Source of the DNA: Ktedonobacterales bacterium
GTDB taxonomy: Bacteria > Chloroflexota > Ktedonobacteria > Ktedonobacterales > DATBGS01
NCBI GenBank assembly: GCA_036557285.1
Contig: DATBHW010000041.1
Coordinates: 16,918 to 80,917 of the forward strand
Direction of reading: 5' to 3'
Length of the DNA: 64,000 bases
The notes under the pieces are model-generated. The model did no database searches. It saw nothing but the letters and a program-made list of their open reading frames with translations, and was not told where the DNA came from. How positions within the stretch are numbered: position 1 is the first letter of the stretch; each line of letters starts with the position of its first letter. The position numbers and the translations under genes were made by a program. Shown here in pieces: positions 1 to 6,938 of this stretch.

Positions 1-1
1 G

Positions 2-256
2 GGCCAATTCCTGACGCTCAACGCGCTGCTGCGCCCGGAGACGCGCGCCGCGCTGCCCGCTCATCTGCTCGGCCAGCTTGTTAGCCCGCTGGGCGCGTCG
101 CTGCATATCCTCTTTCTCATGATGTTTGCGCTGGCCGGACTGGGCGTCATTTCCGCCTGGCTTTTGCCCAGCGGCGCGGTCAGCAGCAGCCCTGACAGCG
201 CATCTGAGCAAGCAGTACTGCCGGGCAAAGCGGCGGGGGCCATGTCGGCGGATTGA
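2..256 (+). CDS. MFS drug-exporter-type transporter, C-terminal fragment
   Basis: The frame is open from the window edge to a TGA at 254-256 (84 residues), so the gene starts outside the window. The visible part reads as a short soluble stretch (LLRPETRAALPAHLLGQL), one hydrophobic helix (ILFLMMFALAGLGVISAWLL) and a polar tail. This matches the last helix and cytoplasmic tail of DHA2/EmrB-type major facilitator exporters, where a loop containing a proposed trans position precedes TM14. Substrate cannot be judged from this piece. It is an inference from the pattern of the last helix only. Confidence 0.55.
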   Translation, partial: GQFLTLNALLRPETRAALPAHLLGQLVSPLGASLHILFLMMFALAGLGVISAWLLPSGAVSSSPDSASEQAVLPGKAAGAMSAD

Positions 257-267
257 TCGGCAATAGA

Positions 268-376
268 CCCTCTATCAGTATTGTCATACATCAATATTGT
301 CATATATTCTGGCTGATGAGCAACCATCCTGCGTAATTCCCTCTATCAGTACTGTAATACATCAATAGTGCAATAC
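268..376. repeat. Pair of 38-bp direct repeats, operator-like
   Basis: Two near-identical copies (268-305 and 339-376) begin CCCTCTATCAGTAYTGT and continue with ATACATCAAT. Each contains a TATTG/TACTG-N8-CAATA inverted repeat, the shape of a dimeric repressor site. They lie just after the exporter gene. No gene start on either strand is close enough to name a target. Confidence 0.4.
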
Positions 377-379
377 TGC

Positions 380-757
380 CTGTACCGCAGCAAGAGCGGC
401 AGGCGCCACACCCTGCCCCGCCCACGCCGCCAGGGACGGCGGCGGTACACGCGGCCTCTGCCTGTACCGCCAGGTCCGCCGACCTGGGCTTCCCCCCGCC
501 TCGCTAGGCGCGGTGTCTGTACTTGTAGCGCCGCCTTCCAGGCGGCCAACGCTGCGCCAGCATGGGCGTTGCCTCTTAAAGCGAGCGTTCGCCCAGGCAG
601 ATGGTGGGCCGCCAGGATGGCGGCGCTACAAGTGACGTTCGCCCTCCAGGCCAGCGTACCGGCGGTCCAGCGTTGAGCCGCCAGGATGGCGGCGCTACAG
701 GTACCACATCCCCTCAGCCCCCCTGCCGCCGGGACGGCGGCGCTACAAGTCACGCCG
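380..757. repeat. Array of GC-rich hairpin repeat modules
   Basis: This stretch is built from modules of the type TGTAGCGCCGCC-nnnn-GGCGGC and its reverse complement GCCGCCAGGATGGCGGCGCT, joined by linkers such as CCTCCAGGCCAGCGTACCGG. The same modules occur at 1725-1965, 11150-11325, 63835-63980 and inside the GGTTC-ended mobile elements. No terminal GGTTCYACCAA was found here, so this is a module array without recognisable element ends. It also covers the 3' end of the hypothetical gene at 750-1304. Confidence 0.7.
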
Positions 758-1304
758 CTGGCGGCTCTTCTGTCGTCTGCCGCCAGACTCGCTCCGCTCC
801 CCCGGCCCACGCGCACTCCGCTGCCTCCCGCCCCTGCCTTCGCTCCAACACAGCATAGACCTGCCCCAGCCGCGCCAGACTGACCACCAGCGCCCACGCG
901 CGCACCTCCTCGGCCAGCCAGCCGACCCGCCGCAGCCGCCGCTCCGGCGCTTCCACCAGTCGCACCACCCGCGCCAGTTCCGCCTCCACCAGCCACCCTA
1001 CCCACGCCAACGCGCGCCCGGCCTCGCGCCGACTCAGCGGGCGCATCTCGGCGTCTGCCGCCAGCAGCCCTGCCCCCTCCCACTCCGCCTCTGGCGTCAG
1101 CACGTTCCGGCCTGTGCGCTGCCGCTCGGCCAGCAGCGCCAGCAGCCAGGGGCCAATCGCCTCTGCTGCCCGCCGCGCCAGCGGCAGCCAGAGCCACACC
1201 GGCCCGACCGTTCGCCGCAGCGTCTCTGGCAAGACGCCCGACACACCGCCACTGCTCAGCCAGTCCACAAACGCGACCCAGCGCGCCCACGATAGTGTTT
1301 GCAT
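750..1304 (-). CDS. Hypothetical protein, Arg/Leu/Trp-rich
   Basis: A 184-residue frame starting at an ATG preceded by a good ribosome binding site (AAGGAGATCGAACC before ATG); a longer frame upstream lacks this. The protein begins MQTLSWARWVAFVDWLSSGG and is rich in Arg, Trp, Ala and Leu, with alternating charged helices and no clear signal peptide or membrane helix. I do not recognise a family. Its 3' end lies in the hairpin module array, so the last residues may have been altered by repeat expansion. The good start signal and long helical protein favour a real gene, but high GC makes chance frames common here. Confidence 0.45.
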   Translation of the reverse strand: MQTLSWARWVAFVDWLSSGGVSGVLPETLRRTVGPVWLWLPLARRAAEAIGPWLLALLAERQRTGRNVLTPEAEWEGAGLLAADAEMRPLSRREAGRALAWVGWLVEAELARVVRLVEAPERRLRRVGWLAEEVRAWALVVSLARLGQVYAVLERRQGREAAECAWAGGAERVWRQTTEEPPAA

Positions 1305-1724
1305 GGTTCGATCTCCTTTGCGCTTCTCCAACACTCAGCGCACAGCGTCCCATGCAAAAGCGGCCCCCAGTCCTCTGCAAGCTGAGGCAGCGCGAGCCAG
1401 CGTGAGGAAGCAGGAAGCCGCCGCGATGAGGCAATGCCCGATCACCGCCGCTTCCTGCCCGCACACCCGGCGCACGGCGCCTGGCTTGCCAGGAGGTGGC
1501 CGCTATTGAGATCGATCCCACTCCAGAATGGTACAATCCGTCTAGCCCCATCTCCTGGCATGTTCAGGGCTTCGGGGTATGGCGCGGTCAGTGATGATTA
1601 CACTGCCGCGTCAACCGTTTTGCTGGAAATGTGCTGTCAAACGCCCTGGAAGGGGTCGTTTGCTGTTTCTATCCTACCATGCGGTTTATATGCTGTCAAG
1701 GATTCGGGACGTTTGGCAGTTTTC
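1305..1724. other. Intergenic, nothing recognised
   Basis: About 420 bp between the hypothetical gene start and the second repeat array. I see no convincing gene, RNA or terminator; only short overlapping frames without ribosome binding sites. Confidence 0.5.
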
Positions 1725-1965
1725 GTAGCGCCGCCATCCTGGCGGCTAGCGATTCGCCAGGGCGCGTGTTCGCCCTCCAGGCCAGCGTACCGGCGGGCCA
1801 GCGTTGCGCCAGCACGGAGGCTGGCGGTACAGGCGGGCTGATCCTGCCTGTAGCGCCGCCGTCCCTGGCGGCGAGCCGCTGTGCCTGGGCGAGCGTTCGC
1901 CCTCCAGGCCAGCGTACCAGCGGGCCAGCGTTGAGCCGCCAGGATGGCGGCGCTACAAGTGAGCC
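1725..1965. repeat. Array of GC-rich hairpin repeat modules
   Basis: Second module array: GTAGCGCCGCCATCCTGGCG, CCTCCAGGCCAGCGTACC (twice), GCCGCCAGGATGGCGGCGCT and CCGTCCCTGGCGGCG units alternate. No GGTTC-type element ends flank it. A related module occurs in reverse orientation at about 2115-2150 (GCGCGAGCGACCAACGGGAG), which is also found at 14280, 14340 and 35130. Confidence 0.7.
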
Positions 1966-1970
1966 GCCTA

Positions 1971-1998
1971 TTCACCCACCAGGCGGCTGTGCTATACT
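1971..1998 (+). promoter_or_regulatory. Candidate promoter for the kinase-miaA operon
   Basis: TTCACC at 1971-1976 and TATACT at 1993-1998 are separated by 16 bp. The transcript would carry a leader of about 210 nt before the kinase start. The -35 match is only moderate. Confidence 0.3.
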
Positions 1999-2217
1999 GG
2001 AATCAGAGACACAAATGCCCGACGGCATGGTTCATGCGCACCAGAAGATGAAGGGCTGGCCGTGAAACCCTCCCAGGGCTTCAGTCGTATTACGGGCGAA
2101 AGAAAAAAGGCGCGGGCGCGCGAGCGACCAACGGGAGCGAGAATGCCGAGGCAAGCGCCCGCCGCCGTAGGCGCCACCACCTGGACGATTGGTATCTGAG
2201 GGGGATGAAATCGAGCG

Positions 2218-4575
2218 ATGATGCGCACCTGCCCGCACTGCGGGACGCTTAACCGAGACAGCGCCACCTATTGTAACCAGTGTGGCGCGCTGCTGAGCGG
2301 GCCAGCCAGCCCGTCGGGCGCGGCGTTGGCCGCGCCCTCCTCAAAGCGCGCGGGGGATGATCCCGGCGCGACACTCGTTACCGTGACCAGCGCCGATGAC
2401 CCTGGCGCAACCAACGTCAACATCCCCACAGATACCGGCGCGCATACCACGCCGCATGTCAGCCCGCGCACCGGCTTGCTGCCGCCGCAAACGCTGCTGC
2501 GCGAGCGTTATCTGATCCTGGCGAAACTGGGCCAGGGCGGCATGGCAGCGGTCTATAAGGTCAAAGACGAGGGCAAACGCGGCGAGCCACTGCGGGCCAT
2601 CAAAGAGATGAGCCAGGCGGCTCTCAAAGAGGGCGAGCGCGAGCAGGCCATCGAAAACTTCCAAACCGAAGCCGAAATGCTCAAGGCGCTGGACCATCCC
2701 AACCTGCCCAAGTTCTATGAGCAGTTTCAAGAAGAGGACCGCTACTATCTGGTCATGGAGTATATCGAGGGGGAGACGCTGGAGGACCGGCTGGAGCGCG
2801 CGGGCCGGAGCTTGCCAGAGCGAGACGTGACGGATTGGGCCGAACAGTTGTGCAGCGTCCTCACCTATCTGCACGAGCGCCGCCCGCCGATCATCTTCCG
2901 CGATCTGAAGCCCGGCAACATCATGGTGACGAAGCAGGGCCAGGTCAAGCTGATTGACTTTGGCATCGCGCGCATCTTTCGCCGCGACAAAACGCACGAT
3001 ACGCAGGTGCTGGGTACGCCGGGCTACGCGCCGCCGGAGCAATACGGCAAAGGGCAGACCGATCCGCGCTCGGATGTGTACGCGCTGGGCGTGACGCTGC
3101 ACCAGTTGCTCACCAACTACGACCCATCCTCCACGCCCTTCTCGCTGCCGCCGCTGCATACGCTCAACCCCGATGTTTCGCCGCATGTGCAGGCAGCCAT
3201 CGAGCAGGCGACACACCTGAAGCGCGAGGAACGCTTCGAGAGCATCTCCGAGTTTCACGGCGCGCTCTTTGCGCCTGGCGCGTTTGTCTTTCGCAGCGGC
3301 CAGCGCGCCGCGAACGCCGCGGAACTGGCTGCGCTCTGTCGCCAGCTTCCCCAGGAGGCCGAAGAATATCTCTATGCCGGGCGCTTTGAGACCTGGCTGC
3401 GCACCGTGGGCGAGCGCAAGCTGTCGAAGATGGCGCACAGCGTCGTGGCGAGCAAAACAGACCATGCCCAGGGGTTGGACGAGTTCCTGCGACAACTGGA
3501 CCCGACCAGCAGCACAGCGAAAAGCAGCGCCGCAGGCGTTGCCGCTGCCCCGGCCAGCCCGAAGGTTTCTACCCTGGCGGGCGGCGTTCTTCAGGCGCAG
3601 CCGGGCGCGCTGGACATGGGATCGCTGGCTGCCGGTCAGGCTGGTGTCGCCACGTTCATGGTCAGCGGCGCGAAGGGCGCCAGCATCAGCGGCGAGGTCA
3701 AGCCAATGGCCCCCTGGCTGAAAGTATCGCCCGCGCAGTTCAACGGCCCGACGCTGATTGAAGTGCGCGCCGACACTAGGACGCTCCCCGGCTCACAGAA
3801 GCATCAGAGCAGCGTCCAGATCAGCAGCGCGGGCCAGCGCCTGATTTTGCCGGTGAGTGTCCAGGTGCTAGGCAACCAGGGGACCGGGGTGCTGTCAGGC
3901 AAGCAGGCGCGGGACCGCAATCGCATCCTCAAACATAGCTGGCCGCCGCACCGTCAGCCCGAAATCGTTCAGCAGGCCACCTCTGCTGTCATGAGCTTTG
4001 GCCTGGCGCTGGCGGTCCTGCTGGGGCTGCAACAGGCGTTCGGCTTCCAAACGCTGATAAGCTTGCTAAGCGGCCCCTTTTTCCCGCTGCTGCTGGTCGG
4101 CTGGGCGCTGGTAGCCACCATCGGAGCGATGATCGGGCGCTGGGGCGACAGTCTGGAGCGGCGCGCGCTTACCAGCGCCGTCTGTTCGCTCACTTCGTTG
4201 GGGCTGGTCGCGCTGCTGTGGGCCAACTGGCTCCAGCCAGAGGTCTTTCAGGGCGTCTATCACCCGGAAGCCCTGCTCGTGACCGCCATGAGTATCGAGG
4301 CGATCACGGCGGCGCTGGGAGCCGCGCCCAGGGTGAGCGGCTATGTCTTGCGTATCCTGGGGGCTGTCGCCCGGCGCGCGACGTTCCTGGTCTTTGTCGG
4401 CATGCTTGTCCTGGGCGGCTTCGTGGGCTATATCCTGACCAGCAGCTTCCCGGCCTCGCTGCGTTTTATCGAACCAATCGCCATCGTGGCCGGCATCATC
4501 CTGGGCGCGATCCTGGCTGTGCGCTTGAATCGCTACGTTCGCCGCTTCCAGCGCCAGCAGGCGACGAAACCATGA
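2218..4575 (+). CDS. Zinc-ribbon Ser/Thr protein kinase with C-terminal membrane domain
   Basis: A 785-residue protein. Residues 5-24 form a zinc ribbon (CPHC and CNQC pairs). A Thr/Ala-rich linker leads to a PknB-type kinase at about 97-370: glycine loop GQGGMAAVYK, lysine in AIKEM, catalytic FRDLKPGN (His of HRD replaced by Phe, as in some bacterial kinases), DFG in LIDFGIAR, and APPEQYG in the activation region. Residues about 460-555 resemble an Ig-like beta domain. Residues about 585-780 contain several hydrophobic helices, so the kinase is probably tethered to the membrane. GGGGG lies upstream of a double ATG. The stop codon overlaps the miaA start (ATGA), implying translational coupling. 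Substrates are not evident; the PP2C enzymes encoded 20 kb downstream are possible opponents (inference). Confidence 0.92.
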   Translation: MMRTCPHCGTLNRDSATYCNQCGALLSGPASPSGAALAAPSSKRAGDDPGATLVTVTSADDPGATNVNIPTDTGAHTTPHVSPRTGLLPPQTLLRERYLILAKLGQGGMAAVYKVKDEGKRGEPLRAIKEMSQAALKEGEREQAIENFQTEAEMLKALDHPNLPKFYEQFQEEDRYYLVMEYIEGETLEDRLERAGRSLPERDVTDWAEQLCSVLTYLHERRPPIIFRDLKPGNIMVTKQGQVKLIDFGIARIFRRDKTHDTQVLGTPGYAPPEQYGKGQTDPRSDVYALGVTLHQLLTNYDPSSTPFSLPPLHTLNPDVSPHVQAAIEQATHLKREERFESISEFHGALFAPGAFVFRSGQRAANAAELAALCRQLPQEAEEYLYAGRFETWLRTVGERKLSKMAHSVVASKTDHAQGLDEFLRQLDPTSSTAKSSAAGVAAAPASPKVSTLAGGVLQAQPGALDMGSLAAGQAGVATFMVSGAKGASISGEVKPMAPWLKVSPAQFNGPTLIEVRADTRTLPGSQKHQSSVQISSAGQRLILPVSVQVLGNQGTGVLSGKQARDRNRILKHSWPPHRQPEIVQQATSAVMSFGLALAVLLGLQQAFGFQTLISLLSGPFFPLLLVGWALVATIGAMIGRWGDSLERRALTSAVCSLTSLGLVALLWANWLQPEVFQGVYHPEALLVTAMSIEAITAALGAAPRVSGYVLRILGAVARRATFLVFVGMLVLGGFVGYILTSSFPASLRFIEPIAIVAGIILGAILAVRLNRYVRRFQRQQATKP

Positions 4576-5510
4576 TCTGCCCTCCCCCACCGATTCCCTT
4601 GCTGGCGCTGGTTGGGCCAACGGCCAGCGGCAAGACGGGGCTGGCGCTGCGCCTGGCTCTGCGCCTGCATGGCGAAATCGTCTCGGCGGATTCGCGCCAG
4701 TTGTATCAGGGCATGGATATTGGCACCGCCAAACCCACGTCGGAGGAGCGGGCGCTGGTCCCGCATCATCTGCTCGACAGCATCACCCCCGACACACCCT
4801 ATACCCTGACGCAATACCAGGCCGACGCCCAGGCTGCCATCGCCGCCATTCACGCGCGGGAGCATCTGCCGCTGCTGGTCGGCGGCACTGGCCTGTATAT
4901 CCGCGCCGTCGTAGATAACCTGGCGATCCCGGAAGTGCCGCCTCAGTGGGAACTGCGCCGCGAACTGGAAGCGCAGGCCGCGCGCGAGGGCGCGGCGGCG
5001 CTGCACGCGCGCCTTGCCGCGCTCGATCCGGCCAGCGCGGCGCGCATTGATCCGGCCAACACGCGCCGCGTCATTCGCGCGCTGGAGGTCTGCATGGTAA
5101 CGGGCAAGCCATTCTCTGCCCTGCAAGGGGCGCGGCCTTCGCCCTATCGCGCGCTGCTGCTGGGGCTGACCTGCGAGCGCGCCCGGCTCTACGCGCGGGT
5201 TGATCGCCGCGTTGATGCGATGATCGCCGCCGGATTCGTAGATGAAGTACGCGCTCTTGTCGCGCGCGGGTATGACTGGCGGCTGCCCGCCATGACCAGC
5301 CTGGGCTATGGCGAGATGGGCGTGTATCTGCGCGGCGAAACATCGCTGGAAGAGGCCGTCGAGCGCCTGAAATACCACACGCACAGTTATATCCGCCGCC
5401 AGTATAGCTGGTTTCGCGCCGATGCCCGTATCCACTGGCTGGACAGCGAAGCGCCCGACCTGGAAGATGCGGCGCTGGCGCTTATTCAGGCGTGGCAGGC
5501 CGGGGGATGA
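4572..5510 (+). CDS. miaA: tRNA dimethylallyltransferase MiaA
   Basis: A 312-residue protein, the usual MiaA length. It transfers the dimethylallyl group to N6 of A37 in tRNAs that read UNN codons. The P-loop GPTASGKTGL is at the N-terminus, followed by the DSRQLYQGMDIGTAKP motif that binds substrate, HHLLDSI and GGTGLYI, all diagnostic of the family. The start is the ATG overlapping the stop of the upstream kinase; longer frames upstream are just the kinase gene read out of frame. Joining a housekeeping tRNA-modifying enzyme to a kinase operon is unusual, but may only be positional. Confidence 0.97.
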   Translation: MICPPPPIPLLALVGPTASGKTGLALRLALRLHGEIVSADSRQLYQGMDIGTAKPTSEERALVPHHLLDSITPDTPYTLTQYQADAQAAIAAIHAREHLPLLVGGTGLYIRAVVDNLAIPEVPPQWELRRELEAQAAREGAAALHARLAALDPASAARIDPANTRRVIRALEVCMVTGKPFSALQGARPSPYRALLLGLTCERARLYARVDRRVDAMIAAGFVDEVRALVARGYDWRLPAMTSLGYGEMGVYLRGETSLEEAVERLKYHTHSYIRRQYSWFRADARIHWLDSEAPDLEDAALALIQAWQAGG

Positions 5511-5525
5511 CAAGGCGATCTCAAA

Positions 5526-5557
5526 GTCCGCAGGCGGTTGAAACCGCGCCTACGGAC
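5526..5557. terminator. Hairpin after miaA, possible terminator or REP-like repeat
   Basis: GTCCGCAGGCGGTT and AACCGCGCCTACGGAC form an imperfect hairpin 15 bp after the miaA stop. There is no T-run, so it may be a REP-like unit or a factor-dependent end. A related GTCCGCAGGCGG occurs near 31846. Confidence 0.4.
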
Positions 5558-5674
5558 GGCTGCTGCTCGTGCCTGGGTTGGGAGTCTCTCTCCAGCGGCG
5601 TCCTTGGGTGCGACTTTTAGATAACCCTGGACCATTGGGGGTGCATCCACGAGTTGTCAGTTAAGCGACCCCTA

Positions 5675-5703
5675 TTGACAGGAAGTCGAAAAAAGGTTAT
5701 AAA
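5675..5703 (+). promoter_or_regulatory. Strong sigma70-type promoter
   Basis: TTGACA at 5675-5680, 17-bp spacer, TATAAA at 5698-5703. It predicts a transcript start near 5710, only a few bases before the TTG that opens the long frame of the next gene. Confidence 0.7.
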
Positions 5704-5712
5704 TAATCCAGG

Positions 5713-6306
5713 TTGCTAAGACGAATAAAGAAAGGAGGGAATGGCTACTTTTTCCCGTGTACACTGCGCGCTGGTTACACCGGACAAACGGACCCATCTG
5801 GAGTAAAGACCACAGGGATTAGGATGTTGTCAGGAAAGGCGCCTGATCCCACCTTAACCGGCTGCTATCTTCGGACACAACTCACGACCTCCGCTTTTCA
5901 GCCTCAAACGTCGCAACCCAAAATAATCTGTTGCGGCGGCGGCTGTCCCGCCGCTGGAAACCAAAGCGCGACCAGTACGGCAGAATGGGTGGACGAATAC
6001 TGGTGGGGAAACCAGCTTGGCTGGCGGACCACCTTATATACCACCTGGCACTTTAACGGCAATTGCGGCAGACCCAGCCTCGTCTCGAGAAATTGCACCA
6101 GAAACAATTATGCCGGGGATGGCTGGACAGGTCTCAGCAATACGTACTGCAATAGTTGGGCGATTGATGCCAATACGATGAAGGCGGAGGATGACGTTTC
6201 CATCACAAACACGAACCCCCCGCACGACTATACATGTACCGGCTGGGCCACAACTCAGGTGGACAATGGCGCCGCCTTCACCAATCGGAATGGAAACAAC
6301 TGTTAA
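5713..6306 (+). CDS. Cys/Trp/Asn-rich secreted-type protein, start uncertain or frameshifted
   Basis: The open frame runs from a TTG at 5713 to TAA at 6304-6306 (197 residues). The C-terminal 120 residues are rich in Cys, Trp, Asn and Thr (WVDEYWWGNQLGWRTTLYTT, NNYAGDGWTGLSN), typical of extracellular disulphide-bonded domains, but no signal peptide is visible. The predicted promoter puts the mRNA 5' end at the TTG, and the only good ribosome binding site (AAAGGAGGGA, 5731-5740) serves an ATG at 5741 in another frame that stops at 5806. A -1 shift at the T5 run 5749-5753 would join that ATG to the long frame. So either the gene is frameshifted, or it starts at ATG 5824. I do not recognise the family. 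Confidence 0.45.
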   Translation: MLRRIKKGGNGYFFPCTLRAGYTGQTDPSGVKTTGIRMLSGKAPDPTLTGCYLRTQLTTSAFQPQTSQPKIICCGGGCPAAGNQSATSTAEWVDEYWWGNQLGWRTTLYTTWHFNGNCGRPSLVSRNCTRNNYAGDGWTGLSNTYCNSWAIDANTMKAEDDVSITNTNPPHDYTCTGWATTQVDNGAAFTNRNGNNC

Positions 6307-6345
6307 CAGGCTGATGTCCTGTCTAGCTCCAAAGGAAGTTCTGCC

Positions 6346-6699
6346 ATGAAATCCAAACGCCTGTTCTGGCTGTCATTGCTTGCGCTGTGCTGCCTGGCTG
6401 TCGCATGGGGCATCTTCTGGAAAGTTCCGTATGGGCATTCTTTGGTATCCTGTTCAAGCGTTGAGGGGCAGCCGGAGCAGTGCGTCACCGGACCCATACA
6501 GTACGACCTCAGCGCCCAGATTGTGATCGGGTTAGCCCTTTTGGGGCTGAGCTTCTTCTGCTCGCTCATTGCCTGGGTGACAGGGCTGTTCACGACGGCT
6601 CGTGTTAAGCAATGGGGATGGTTTGCAGCCATTTTGTTCCTATCGCCATTAGCAACCTTTTTCTATAGTCTGTTCGGTACACGACAGCGCGAGGCATAG
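6346..6699 (+). CDS. Small integral membrane protein, unknown function
   Basis: 117 residues with AAAGGAAG eight bases before the ATG. The N-terminus KSKRLFWLSLLALCCLAVAW is a signal-anchor helix. A short external loop with two Cys (SCSSVEGQPEQCV) follows, then two more hydrophobic helices (IVIGLALLGLSFFCSLIAWV and WFAAILFLSPLATFFYSLF) and a basic end. It lies 40 bp after the Cys-rich protein and before a clear terminator, so the two may be co-transcribed. No family recognised. Confidence 0.7.
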   Translation: MKSKRLFWLSLLALCCLAVAWGIFWKVPYGHSLVSCSSVEGQPEQCVTGPIQYDLSAQIVIGLALLGLSFFCSLIAWVTGLFTTARVKQWGWFAAILFLSPLATFFYSLFGTRQREA

Positions 6700-6713
6700 G
6701 GATAAATAAATCA

Positions 6714-6755
6714 AGAGGGTGGCTGAATCAGAAGACGACAGCCACCTTCTTTTTG
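6714..6755 (+). terminator. Intrinsic terminator
   Basis: AGGGTGGCTG and CAGCCACCTT form a stem with a 13-base loop, followed by a T-rich tract (CTTTTTG). It closes the short unit 5713-6699. Confidence 0.75.
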
Positions 6756-6804
6756 TCTGAACTTAGAAGTCTGCCTGTTTGGACTGACAGAATGAAGCAG
6801 GCAC

Positions 6805-6833
6805 TTGCCATGCTCTTGAACCTCAGATATAAT
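6805..6833 (+). promoter_or_regulatory. Sigma70-type promoter of the FHA-ABC transporter gene
   Basis: TTGCCA at 6805-6810, 17-bp spacer, perfect TATAAT at 6828-6833; leader of about 100 nt before the start codon. Confidence 0.7.
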
Positions 6834-6938
6834 CGCCTCAGAAGTTTGTCTCTTGCAGGTGGTTGATGAGGAGGCGGAGACGGTGGGAGGTATTATGAGT
6901 GATTGTCGTTGTGCCTCGCCAGGGAGGAGATGGTTGTT

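Noticed and set aside
346..1551. Long Gly/Arg/Ala-rich minus-strand frame
   Set aside because: Runs through the hairpin repeats and against the better-supported frame 750-1304; composition typical of antisense GC-rich DNA and no ribosome site.
380..1965. Possible CRISPR array
   Set aside because: Units are palindromic, unevenly spaced, differ in sequence and have no uniform unique spacers.
2341..3495. 384-codon minus-strand frame opposite the kinase
   Set aside because: Shadow of the kinase gene caused by third-position GC bias.
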